Shown: positions 35,552 to 44,009 of the stretch, in pieces
How the letters are laid out: every line of letters begins with the position of its first letter
How positions within the stretch are numbered: the stretch's first letter is position 1
Assembly (NCBI RefSeq): GCF_000337175.1
Contig: NZ_AOIJ01000033.1
Coordinates: 1 to 64,000 of the forward strand
Direction: 5' to 3'
DNA length: 64,000 bases
DNA from: Natrinema gari JCM 14663
GTDB lineage: Archaea > Halobacteriota > Halobacteria > Halobacteriales > Natrialbaceae
Made by a program: the position numbers and the translations under genes
The notes under the pieces: generated by a model
Database searches by the model: none
Told to the model about the DNA's origin: nothing
The model's input: the letters and a program-made list of their open reading frames with translations, nothing else

Positions 35552-36730
35552 TTAGTTAGTGCTCACGATCTTGATCACGTCGCCTTCCTCGAGTTCGTAC
35601 TCCTCGCCGATCTCGCGGTTCGATTTCGCGTTCACGGCGTGGAGGTAGCCGTCGCCGATGTCGGAGTGGACGCTGTAGGCGAGGTCGACCGGGGTCGACC
35701 CGTCGGGCAGCAGGAAGGCGTCGGGCAAGACGTTGCCGCTGCCGTCGGACCACTTCGAGGCGTCCTCGACCGGATAGGCGGTGAGGTGCTCGAGGAGGTC
35801 GTACACAGCGTGATCGAGCGCCGCCTGTACGCCAGTGCCGCCCCACTCGGCCATAGTGTCCGCGAGGTCCTCAAGGGCCCCACGCTGGGCGTCGTTGACG
35901 CCGTCCCCGATCGCGATCGTCTCGTCGCCGGGATCGTACTCGATGAGATCGTTGTCGGCGGCCCGGCGCAGGGCGAGTTCGCCTTCCGCGGTCGTCGGGA
36001 TCACCGGTTTATCGAGGTCGAGCAGGCGTTCGACGTTCTCCGCGGGTGCAACGTCGATCTTGTTCGCCGCGACGACGATCGGCTTGGTTCGCTGTCGGAC
36101 ATCACGGGCCAGCGCTTCGCGGTGTTCGTCCTCCCACTGGATCGGGTCATCGGGATAGTCGAGATCCCGAAGGGTCATCGCGATCTGTTTGGGCGACGCG
36201 CCAAAGCCCGAGAGCATGTCCGCGAGCGCGTCGTCGATGTCGAAATCGGGCGAGCGGGACTTGCGCTCGACGGATTCCCAGTTGCGCTCGACGATGCCGG
36301 CAAGCCAGAGGTCCATCTCCTCCTCGATGAAGTCGATGTCCGCGAGCGGGTCGTGGTCGCCGATGTCGACGGGTTCGCCCTTCTCGTTGGTGCCACCGGA
36401 GGCGTCGACGACGTTGACGATCACGTCCGCGTTCGTCAGTTCGTCGAGGAACTGATTGCCCAGCCCCTTCCCCTCGTGAGCGCCGGGGACGAGTCCAGCC
36501 ACGTCCAGCAGTTCGATCGGCACGTAGCGCTTGCCGTCCTCGCAGTTCTCGGCGTTACAGCGCTCCTCGCGCTCGAGACAGGGACACGTGGTCCGAACGT
36601 AGCTCACCCCGCGGTTGGCGTCGATCGTCGTGAAGGGGTAGTTGGCGACGTCTACCTCCGCCATCGTCGCCGCCGTGTAGAACGTGGACTTGCCGGCGTT
36701 CGGTTTCCCGGCAAGTGCGATCGAAAGCAT
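35552..36730 (-). CDS. YchF/Obg-family translation-associated GTPase with TGS domain
   Basis: A 392-aa TRAFAC GTPase. G1 is GKPNAGKST at residues 7-15, G2/switch PFTTIDANRG, G3 DVAGLVPGAHEGKGLG, G4 ANKID, and a C-terminal TGS domain (GSTPVDLAYSVHSDIGDGYLH) ends in EYELEEGDVIKIVS. A Cys-rich insert after G2 (CPCLEREERCNAENC) is a known archaeal feature that can bind zinc. It most likely associates with ribosomes. The frame is open 39 codons upstream, but the G-domain starts at the ATG at 36730 (MLSIALAGKPN). Confidence 0.94.
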   Translation of the reverse strand: MLSIALAGKPNAGKSTFYTAATMAEVDVANYPFTTIDANRGVSYVRTTCPCLEREERCNAENCEDGKRYVPIELLDVAGLVPGAHEGKGLGNQFLDELTNADVIVNVVDASGGTNEKGEPVDIGDHDPLADIDFIEEEMDLWLAGIVERNWESVERKSRSPDFDIDDALADMLSGFGASPKQIAMTLRDLDYPDDPIQWEDEHREALARDVRQRTKPIVVAANKIDVAPAENVERLLDLDKPVIPTTAEGELALRRAADNDLIEYDPGDETIAIGDGVNDAQRGALEDLADTMAEWGGTGVQAALDHAVYDLLEHLTAYPVEDASKWSDGSGNVLPDAFLLPDGSTPVDLAYSVHSDIGDGYLHAVNAKSNREIGEEYELEEGDVIKIVSTN

Positions 36731-36872
36731 GCTCTGGCGTAGCGCCGTCGACAGGAATTGTCTTTCGATTCGACCGGTGCCGATCGCCGCGAGCGACGCG
36801 GTCGCAACGAGGGAACGGTCCTGAGACTGGCGAGCGCGCGTCTGCAACCCGACGAATCGAACCGAGAAGGAG

Positions 36873-37604
36873 CTACAGTTCGACGGCCATCATCACCTCA
36901 TCGACGTAGTGGCCGTTGAGTTTGTAGTGGTCCTCGCGGACCGCTTCGGTTTCCCAGCCGTGTTCCTCGAGGAACGTGATCGCCTCCTCGTTTGTCGACG
37001 GCACGCTCTGGTAGACCTTCTCGTAGCCGTTCGAGCCGGCCCACTCGAGGCCCCGCGAGAGGAGGTGTGAACCCACGCCGTGGCCACGGTAGTCCTCCAA
37101 GACCCCGACTGTGAGTTCGGCGGTGTGGCTCAGCTTCTCTACCTCCGGGGCGTGGAGGTGAACCCAGCCGACGACGTCGTCTTCGACCGTGGCGACGAAG
37201 AACATCCGCGACTGGAGTTCGTTGTGTCGGAGCAGGGCCTCCTCGTGGTCGATCTCGTCGGCGACGGTCTCGGCCTCGATGTAGGTCTTCTCTTCGGCAA
37301 CCTGTCTGATCGCACCGACGATCCCGGTCAGGTCTTCCTGTCGGGCCGGTCGAATGTGGAACTCGAGGTCCGCGGAGACGTATTCCTCCGCGGCACCCGC
37401 GTCGATCGTTACCCTGAGCGTCCCGCCGTCCGCCTCGATTCGGCCATCCCGCTTGAGGATCGCGACGTGATGGCGGAATCCGCTCGGATCGAGTCCGAGT
37501 CGTGCTCGCGTCTCGTCGGGGTCGACCGCACCGTGTCGCTCGACGTACTCGTAGATCTCTCTGCGGTCCGCATGACCGAACTCGAGTGTATTGGTCGATG
37601 CCAT
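36873..37604 (-). CDS. HTH-GNAT fusion protein (paralogue A)
   Basis: A 243-aa protein. Residues 1-70 form a small winged-helix-like unit (REIYEYVERHGAVDPDETRARL, then LKRDGRIEADGGTLRV). Residues about 80-243 are a GNAT domain with the acetyl-CoA loop EDYRGHGVGSHLLSRGLEWA, an FVATVEDDVVGWVHL strand and a YVDEVMMAVEL end. It closely resembles the gene at 54751-55482 in length and order. It may acetylate a protein or small molecule under a built-in DNA- or ligand-sensing domain; that is inference. Start at 37604 (MASTNTLEF). Confidence 0.85.
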   Translation of the reverse strand: MASTNTLEFGHADRREIYEYVERHGAVDPDETRARLGLDPSGFRHHVAILKRDGRIEADGGTLRVTIDAGAAEEYVSADLEFHIRPARQEDLTGIVGAIRQVAEEKTYIEAETVADEIDHEEALLRHNELQSRMFFVATVEDDVVGWVHLHAPEVEKLSHTAELTVGVLEDYRGHGVGSHLLSRGLEWAGSNGYEKVYQSVPSTNEEAITFLEEHGWETEAVREDHYKLNGHYVDEVMMAVEL

Positions 37605-37975
37605 GGCACGCGCTACCACTCGACAATACTTAATGCTTGGCCGAGCGACACCCGTGGGCTGTGCTCCGCGGAGCGGATGAGGGGTCGGTCAGAACACGAC
37701 GGGGCGGAGGTCCGACTGAAAGCGGCGCTTCGATGGGCCTGACTGAAGACGACAACTAGTACAGGCGGGGGGACTTCTCCCGGAGGGGCATCCACTCGAT
37801 ACGTGAGATGAGTGGTGCCCCGGTCGCCGGCGGCTCCGCCCATCGGCTCCTCGAGCGGTCCGCCGATCCGACCACGGCAGTCACTTCCCGCGCCGACTGA
37901 CGGTCGTCGTCTGGCTCCCGTGTTCGAGTGTTGTGATCGACTTCTCGCGGACGGATCGCGGCCGCCGTCGGGAGA
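37605..37975. other. Intergenic region, nothing recognised
   Basis: About 370 bases between two minus-strand genes. Apart from an AT-rich ATACTTAATG stretch at 37625-37634, suitable as promoter of the HTH-GNAT gene, I see no gene, RNA or notable repeat. Confidence 0.4.
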
Positions 37976-38539
37976 CTACCGGCGAACGATGGTCGACCAC
38001 GCGTGTGCGACCGTGACGGCGGTCACCGCGGCGAGTACGATCCCCGCGCCGGCGAGGCCGGCGATCGGAACGATCCCCGCCCCGATACCACAGATCAGCA
38101 GCCAACAGAGACCGACTGTCGCCGCGTATCGCTGTGGCCACCGGTCGGGCGAACCCGTCTTCCGCGGGGGCTCGAGATACGAGTCCAACTGCGAGAGCCG
38201 CGGGGTCGCTTCGACCCGTCCCCGATCCTTGTCGTAGTCGACGATCCCGTGGTTGTCGAGTTTCGGCAAATGCGACTGATACAACGAGATGTAGACCCGC
38301 TGGCGTTCGTCGGAACTCAGGTTCTCGACCGCCGTGTCCTGCTCCCAGGCGGCGACCTGTTCGGCGAGTTCGCGCAACCGAACCGGTCCGTCCGCCCCGC
38401 GGAGGTATCGGAGGACGTCCCGACGCCGTTTCGTCTGGAGGAGGTGGTAGACATCGTCCAACGATAGGTCCGACGGAGTCCCCTGCTCGACCGCTCGAGC
38501 GGCCTCGTCGATGGCTCCCGTTGGGCTTCGTCCGATCAC
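37976..38539 (-). CDS. DUF7344-type winged-helix protein with C-terminal membrane anchor
   Basis: A 187-aa haloarchaeal protein. The N-terminal 110 residues form a winged helix of the DUF7344 type (LSLDDVYHLLQTKRRRDVLRYL, LRELAEQVAAWE, YISLYQSHLPKLDNHGIVDYD). Two hydrophobic helices near the C-terminus (CWLLICGIGAGIVPIAGLAG and a further Val/Ala-rich helix) would hold it at the membrane. It is probably a membrane-tethered regulator. There is no good ATG; the GTG at 38539 is chosen because a TATA-like GGTTTTATC lies about 36 bases upstream, and the longer frame has no haloarchaeal character. Confidence 0.75.
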   Translation of the reverse strand: MIGRSPTGAIDEAARAVEQGTPSDLSLDDVYHLLQTKRRRDVLRYLRGADGPVRLRELAEQVAAWEQDTAVENLSSDERQRVYISLYQSHLPKLDNHGIVDYDKDRGRVEATPRLSQLDSYLEPPRKTGSPDRWPQRYAATVGLCWLLICGIGAGIVPIAGLAGAGIVLAAVTAVTVAHAWSTIVRR

Positions 38540-38943
38540 TTCTCTCTCGAGGTCGTGTATTTCAGCGTAACAGATAAAACCACGGACCTGTATCTGAGTT
38601 GAAAATAACTCGTTCGAGTCGAACGGGGACCGGGTCGCGAGACGACCCAGCAGCCGTCCGGTAGTGTCGCAGCCACACAGCCACGAGCGACCGCGACTCC
38701 GGATGTGAGCACGGGTGATCCACCGGCGCTTACGGCACGCTCGGTGCGCCGGTCGGTCGGCACCACGCCGACATCTAATTATCGTCATGTGCAGTAATAA
38801 GGCTATTCATTGGCTCAAATGCAGCCACTTTGGCGAGTAGATGCACCATATATAGCTAAAACAGCGGTAGAATAGGATAGACAGCCACTGAGTTCGGTCG
38901 GTGTCTGACGGTCCCCGAGGCACCGACGGTCTGCTACCGCGTC
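38540..38943. promoter_or_regulatory. Intergenic region with promoter and dyad
   Basis: About 400 bases. A perfect dyad, CGTTCGA-G-TCGAACG at 38611-38625, lies 70-90 bases upstream of the DUF7344 gene's start, beyond its TATA box. A second AT-rich patch at 38787-38880 contains ATATATAGCTAAAAC around 38849-38863, with no gene attached on either strand. No RNA gene was recognised. Confidence 0.4.
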
Positions 38944-39642
38944 TCAGAGGTCGATTTCCATCGGTGCGCTGCGATCGGACAGTTCCGCACTGACGAGGGC
39001 AGCGTGACTCCGACGCAGCCGCTCCGACAGCGCCTGGTGTGAGATGTCTAGTTCCGCCGCCAACTCCTTGAGGGTCACTCCCCGCGGCACGTCGAAGTAG
39101 CCGAGTTCGTGGGCTTTGCAAATCGTCTCGTACTGCGTTTCCGTCAGGGGTGTCTGTGCACTCGCGAGGTCGTCGATCCCACTGATCCGGGTGACATCGG
39201 CTCCGAACTCGTACTGCTCGAGGAGGTCGTGACACGCCGATACCGACTCTCGGTCGTGAAAGAGTAGTTTCACCATCCATCGCTCCTCCCGTCCCCGGGC
39301 CGTCAGGATCGCGCCGTCGTTTTCCGTGACGATTTGCTCGAACAGTTTCACGCCCTCCCCGAACTCGAGTCGGAACAGCCAGCGATCGTTCAAGCCAGTA
39401 GCCGTCCCGGTATCGGTCGTGGCCTTCCCGCCGTCGTCGGCAACGCTCGCGATCACGTCGACCGACGGGTCCGACTCGAGCGCTCGCCGAACGGTCTCTC
39501 GATCGCCGCCGGTCGCCCAGACGAGCGGTGGGGAGCCACCGATCATGCCGCCGATCTGGAATTCGAACGCCGACACGCGATCGAACGTGCGGGCGAGTCC
39601 GAGCCGATCAGCCGAAATCCCGAGTTCGACGACTGTGGTCAT
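38944..39642 (-). CDS. Bat-type HTH_10 transcriptional regulator
   Basis: A 232-aa regulator. The C-terminal 55 residues are an HTH_10 domain (LTETQYETICKAHELGYFDVPRGVTLKELAAELDISHQALSERLRRS), the signature of bacterio-opsin-activator-like proteins. The N-terminal part is an alpha/beta sensor module (VVELGISADRLGLARTFDRV, FEFQIGGM) of the type that precedes HTH_10 in haloarchaea. It should bind DNA as a dimer and respond to an unknown signal. The start at 39642 (MTTVVELG) is preferred because the longer frame adds a non-acidic segment. Confidence 0.88.
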   Translation of the reverse strand: MTTVVELGISADRLGLARTFDRVSAFEFQIGGMIGGSPPLVWATGGDRETVRRALESDPSVDVIASVADDGGKATTDTGTATGLNDRWLFRLEFGEGVKLFEQIVTENDGAILTARGREERWMVKLLFHDRESVSACHDLLEQYEFGADVTRISGIDDLASAQTPLTETQYETICKAHELGYFDVPRGVTLKELAAELDISHQALSERLRRSHAALVSAELSDRSAPMEIDL

Positions 39643-40219
39643 CACCGGACTCAACCACAAAGACGTATAGACGGATTTGGTTACCGGTAGCCTTTCCCGC
39701 AACCCAATCCCAGTGACTGTCATTTCACCCCACTGATCACCGCTGCTAATCAATCGGGAAAGACGCGGTCGTCAGACACTCTCTGAAGAAAGTCACGAAC
39801 CCGTCTCATCTCATCCTTTCGAAATTTGTCGGTAGAATATACTATCACGAGCCGATAGGATAACGGTGACAGTGAACGGCCGTCGTCACACGTCGGCGTT
39901 CTCATTCCCTGCAATCGTCGGCCACGTACAAGTGAGACCGGACACTTTTTCCGATAGGCCACACATTGGAAACTGGCCGCTAGGGAATGCACGGCGCTCG
40001 GCATCACTTGCCGTTTTGCCACCGACCGTTATCCGCCCGATAGCGTCGGTACCGACGTTTCTGTCCTCATATCGCCGTCACTCGGATCGCCTGTGGATCG
40101 CCAGTCGAAGTTGCCCGCGTCATCGATCGAGAACGGTGAGCCGCTCGGACCTCCCGATGCTGACAACGGTGGACACGAACAGGGTCGATCGGACCGTGTT
40201 CGGCGGTCGTTCGATCGCA
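39643..40219. other. 577-base gap, nothing firmly recognised
   Basis: No frame here shows typical haloarchaeal composition or a known domain. One minus-strand frame of about 90 codons (39750-40022) is Arg/Ser-rich and lacks acidity, so I treat it as noise. The GC content is a little lower than in the flanks. No repeats or tRNA stood out. Confidence 0.4.
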
Positions 40220-41155
40220 TTAACGCCGGAGGCGGGCGACGTGTTCTCCGTCCGCGTCGCGCTCGAGGTCGACCAGTCCGTCCGACTCGAGGTCGGTCAG
40301 CAGCTCCGTAAGCCAGTCACGGCCGTACTCGCCGCCGGGCACGTAGTCGACGCGGATGCGGTGACCGAGCGCGTCGAGTTCGAGTTCGTCGTACTCCCGA
40401 AGCGTGCCGATCACGCGGCCACGGAACTGCCGGCGGCTTCCCTCGAAACTCGGCTGTGTAGGCACGTCGGGGGCGGTAAAGTCGCCGGTCTGGTAGGCGT
40501 GACACCACTCCCGCCAGGGACAGCCGGCCTCGTCACAACGGGGTGTCTGCTCGCAGGCGACGCCGCCCAGTTCCATGATCGCGTTGTTCCAGACCCGCGA
40601 CCGGCCCTCGGGCATGAGGTCGTTGGCAGCGTCCTCGAAGGTCGCGTCGTCGTCGGGAACGTCGAACGCCCGGTAGAGCACGCGTTTGACGTTCGTATCC
40701 ACGACGGCGTCGCCGTCGTTGAACGCGAAACTCGCCACCGCGTTGGCCGTGTACGGGCCGACACCCATCAGTTCCTGTAGCTCCTCGGGCGTCTCGGGGA
40801 AGTCGCCGCCGTATTCGGCTTCGACCTGTTGGGCGGCCTCGTGGAGGTACTTCGCCCGATTGTTGTACCCCAGGCTGTGGTCCGTCCAGAATCCCACGAC
40901 ATCGGCACGGTCGGCGTCGGCGAGGTCGGCGGTGGTCGGCCAGTGCTCGAGGAATTCCGTCCAGGCCTCGACCACGCGGCCGAGTTGGGTCTGCTGGCTC
41001 ATCACCTCGCTGACGAGGATTTCGTAGGGATCGTCCGTCCGTCGCCACGGGAACTCGCGATGGTCGGCCTCGTACCACTCGATCAGGGCCTCGCGAACGG
41101 CCCTCGGGTCGTCGGGCAGGGTCCACTCGTCGGCCGGTGCCTCGGCGTCACTCAT
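40220..41155 (-). CDS. mutY: A/G-specific adenine glycosylase MutY
   Basis: A 311-aa base-excision-repair enzyme of the HhH-GPD superfamily. It has FPWRRTDDPYEILVSEVMSQQTQ, with the catalytic Glu, the helix-hairpin-helix LMGVGPYTANAVASFAF, and the catalytic Asp in VVDTNVKRVLYR. The Fe-S loop has cysteines in CEQTPRCDEAGCPWREWC, spaced x5-x4-x5 rather than the usual x6-x2-x5. It removes adenine mispaired with 8-oxoguanine. The C-terminal domain is shorter than the bacterial NUDIX-like one. Confidence 0.93.
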   Translation of the reverse strand: MSDAEAPADEWTLPDDPRAVREALIEWYEADHREFPWRRTDDPYEILVSEVMSQQTQLGRVVEAWTEFLEHWPTTADLADADRADVVGFWTDHSLGYNNRAKYLHEAAQQVEAEYGGDFPETPEELQELMGVGPYTANAVASFAFNDGDAVVDTNVKRVLYRAFDVPDDDATFEDAANDLMPEGRSRVWNNAIMELGGVACEQTPRCDEAGCPWREWCHAYQTGDFTAPDVPTQPSFEGSRRQFRGRVIGTLREYDELELDALGHRIRVDYVPGGEYGRDWLTELLTDLESDGLVDLERDADGEHVARLRR

Positions 41156-41277
41156 CGGTCCCGCTAGCGACTGGGACGCCTTACTGGTGGCGGTCCCGAA
41201 CGAGTGACCTGCCGGGTCGGCATCGCCGATGCGACGACCACGAAAAGCCTATCCGGCCCGCTCGAGTCCCCTCCCGT

Positions 41278-41601
41278 ATGAGCCTCGACGATCTCACGGC
41301 TGAAGTCACGGACTCGTACAGCGACATCGGCGACGACCTCACCGTCTCGCTGGACCGCGAAACGCGCAACGAACTCGCCCTGCTCGAGACGGCCTTAGAG
41401 CCCGAGGAAACCGACGAACTCGTCCGGCGGGCGATCCACATGCTCTTTCAGTCGACCGTCGACACCGGGAAACTGGACTTTCAGCTCCGGTCGGCCTACG
41501 ACGTGACCTACGACGAGTACCTCTCGGGAATGACCTTCGAGGAGATGACCGGTGCCGACCAGTATCCGTCGATGGACGACGAGCGACGCTACCAGTTTTA
41601 A
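41278..41601 (+). CDS. Conserved-looking small acidic protein
   Basis: A 107-aa protein with a strongly acidic, largely helical sequence: DLTAEVTDSYSDIGDDLTVSLDRETRNEL, ALEPEETDELVRRAIHMLF, and a C-terminal EYLSGMTFEEMTGADQYP. No cysteines, membrane helices or known motifs. It is divergent from mutY with 122 bases between starts. The start at 41278 is chosen because the long upstream extension of the frame is basic and overlaps mutY's promoter. Function unknown. Confidence 0.65.
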   Translation: MSLDDLTAEVTDSYSDIGDDLTVSLDRETRNELALLETALEPEETDELVRRAIHMLFQSTVDTGKLDFQLRSAYDVTYDEYLSGMTFEEMTGADQYPSMDDERRYQF

Positions 41602-41771
41602 TTCGGTCGCGGCGACCACTTCCCGTCGTGTCAGCGCCCGGGTCACTCGCCCCCGGAGAAGTGTGAGAGCCGTCGTTCCGGGGCGAGAGACTGCCGCACG
41701 TTCTGGGCTAACTAGATGATTTCACGGGCATAATCGGTGAGCGTATTAGCGCTCGGCCCCTCGTGTTACAT

Positions 41772-41900
41772 ATGGCAATCAATCAAAATTCACTCGGATC
41801 CGAATTCCATTGTCCCGAATGCTCGGGCTCGCTGTCGATCCGACACGAGTCGCTCGTCTGCGACGGCTGTGGATACACGCCGCGTCACGGCGCTGACTGA
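41772..41900 (+). CDS. 42-aa zinc-finger microprotein (CPxCG type)
   Basis: A tiny protein, MAINQNSLGSEFHCPECSGSL and so on, with two zinc knuckles: CPEC near residue 14 and CDGCGY near residue 31. This is the two-CPxCG-like layout of haloarchaeal microproteins, which often act in regulation. An AT-rich TACATATG leads directly into the ATG, and the 170-base gap upstream leaves room for its own promoter. No partner is suggested by the neighbours. Confidence 0.7.
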   Translation: MAINQNSLGSEFHCPECSGSLSIRHESLVCDGCGYTPRHGAD

Positions 41901-41981
41901 CGGGGGTTCGACTCCTCGAGACGGTCGTCCAGTCCCAGTGGAAAACGATTTTTCGCCGACGCGACGTTCGCTCGAGTCGCG

Positions 41982-43886
41982 TCAGTCGTCGATCGGGGCC
42001 GCACTCGAGAGCGCTTCGTCGATGTCGGCCTCGGCCATCTTCTCGACCAGGGCGTCGATGACCTCCTCGCGTTTGCCGGTCACGAACTTGATCGAGCCGA
42101 CGACGAGGTGGCCGCCACCGGAGACGCCGCCGCCAGCGATTTCGGCCTCGAGTTCGGAGACCATGTTCGGAATGTCCAGTCGCACGCCGTCGCTCCGAAG
42201 CACGGCGAAGTCGGGGCCGTAGCCGACCGTGATGACCGGATCACCGGTTTCCTCGATCTTCCGGTCGTGGATCTCGCCGGTGGTCTTCCCCGGCGCGGGG
42301 TAGGTAAAGCGGTGCGCGTAGTTCTCGACGTCGATCCGGTAGAGGTGGGCCCCGTTCTCGAGCGTCTCGTGCTCTAAGTGGGGCATCGCGGCGTCGAGTT
42401 GCTCGTCGACTTCCTCGCGGCCGCGGTCGGCGAAGAACTCGACGAGTTCGCGGTGGCGCTGTTCGTCGTCGCTGTCGACCTGGAGCAGGTCCTGAATGAG
42501 TTGGTCGCCGGAGTTGTAGCGCAGCCAGAAGGCGGCGTAATCCAGCGCCTCGCTGACGTCCTGCAGGCGGTCCTCGTCGTAGCCTTCCGCGGCGGCCAAC
42601 TCGAGGTAGTCGTCCATCGCGTCGGCCTTCGAGCGGTCCGAGAGGCCCGCGACGGCGGGGATGTGACGGAGTTCCTCGCCGAGGTCGGGGTAGATCATCC
42701 GCGCGAGTTCGACACAGAGCATCCCCGTAGTGATCCGGTAGTCCTCGTCGTGGAGGTACGGGTTGACGTGGGCATCGAGCAGGTCGCCGACCGCGTCCGG
42801 ATCGGGGTGATGGTGGTCAACGGCGACGATCGGGATATCGTAGTGGGCCAGCGTCTCGTAGGCCGGCACGTCCTCGGCCGTCGACCCGTTGTCGAGCATC
42901 AGCAATAGCGGCAGTTGCTGGCCGTGCTTCTCGCGGTCCTCGAGCGCGAAGTTCAGGTCCCGCGTGGCGTCTTCCATCTCGTAGAAGGGCGCTTTCGCCG
43001 GCAGCCGCTTGATGAGGTGACGCGGCGCGTTTTCGTCTTCGTGAACGTCGGCGATGAATCGCTGGAGCGCGATCTGAACGGGGACGGCGGCACACATCCC
43101 GTCGCCGTCGGCGTGGTGGCGTACGCGGATCGGACGGCCCTCGAGCACCGTCCGCCGGAGCAGTTGCGCGACTTCCTCCAAGTTCGGCCGCAGCTTTTCG
43201 AACGCCGGCCAGTCGATCAGGGGCTCGACGTCATGGGGTTCGGCACGCTCCTCGAGGGCGTCCTCGAGTCGCTCGCGGGCCGCGTCGGCGTCCTCGCCCT
43301 CGAGTTTCGAGAGGCCATCGACCTCGATCTGGACCGAGCCCTCGCGGTGTTCCGGCGTCCCGGTGACACGAACGATGTCACCGACTTCGATCGCGGGGTA
43401 GGCCCGGACGCCGGCCTCCTCGAAGGCGGCACAGGGGACGACGCCCTGCTCGTCGGCGACGTGGAAGATCGTCGGGCCGCCGGTCTGTTTGACCTGTGTG
43501 ACCGTTCCTTCGAGGTGGATCTGTTCGCCGATGGTGCTCTCGAGGCGGTGGGTGCCGGTCAGCGAGTAGTCGTGGCCGACAGTGTCGACCGTATAGTCGT
43601 CGATATCGACGGGTTCAAAGGCCATGTCGCCGTTCTCGCGGACAGTCTCGAGTTCGACGACGAGTTCGTCGCCGACGGCGAACGTGCCCTCGAGAACGGA
43701 TTCGTGGACGAGACCGGAAACGGAGTCGGAGAGATCGACGAAGACGCCGTAGTCGACGATACCGTTGATCTCGGCGAGATAGGGGCGGCCGTGCTCGACA
43801 TCGTCGGCGGTACAATCGGAAGCGAGATCGTAGACGACGGAATCCCCGTCGTCTGCGCCGGGTTCCCCGGCGGAGTCACGCGTCAT
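41982..43886 (-). CDS. RecJ-like DHH/DHHA1 phosphoesterase with S1 and OB domains
   Basis: A 634-aa protein. Order: S1-like RNA-binding domain (about 20-95, YLAEINGIVDYGVFVDLSDSVSGLVHESVL), OB-fold (about 115-205, HLEGTVTQVKQTGGPTIFHVADEQG), DHH domain with RHHADGDGMCAAVPVQ and VDHHHPDPDAVGD, and DHHA1 near the C-terminus (GGGVSGGGHLVVGSIKF). These are archaeal RecJ/Cdc45-family nucleases, linked to replication, repair or RNA processing. The start at 43886 is used because the upstream extension is basic. Confidence 0.92.
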   Translation of the reverse strand: MTRDSAGEPGADDGDSVVYDLASDCTADDVEHGRPYLAEINGIVDYGVFVDLSDSVSGLVHESVLEGTFAVGDELVVELETVRENGDMAFEPVDIDDYTVDTVGHDYSLTGTHRLESTIGEQIHLEGTVTQVKQTGGPTIFHVADEQGVVPCAAFEEAGVRAYPAIEVGDIVRVTGTPEHREGSVQIEVDGLSKLEGEDADAARERLEDALEERAEPHDVEPLIDWPAFEKLRPNLEEVAQLLRRTVLEGRPIRVRHHADGDGMCAAVPVQIALQRFIADVHEDENAPRHLIKRLPAKAPFYEMEDATRDLNFALEDREKHGQQLPLLLMLDNGSTAEDVPAYETLAHYDIPIVAVDHHHPDPDAVGDLLDAHVNPYLHDEDYRITTGMLCVELARMIYPDLGEELRHIPAVAGLSDRSKADAMDDYLELAAAEGYDEDRLQDVSEALDYAAFWLRYNSGDQLIQDLLQVDSDDEQRHRELVEFFADRGREEVDEQLDAAMPHLEHETLENGAHLYRIDVENYAHRFTYPAPGKTTGEIHDRKIEETGDPVITVGYGPDFAVLRSDGVRLDIPNMVSELEAEIAGGGVSGGGHLVVGSIKFVTGKREEVIDALVEKMAEADIDEALSSAAPIDD

Positions 43887-44009
43887 CTTGGTTCGCTGTT
43901 TGAGGTGGTCGCGTATAACCCTTGTCAAGAAGCGATGGGGCTCGAGGGAGTCGATCACCGGCTCGTACGGTCGGGCTCCGCGGATCGATGCTCGCGGAGT
44001 AGCGGGGTC

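Noticed and set aside
39750-40022. A 90-codon minus-strand frame in the gap before mutY
   Set aside because: Its composition is basic and Ser/Arg-rich, it has no motif, and no promoter is evident.
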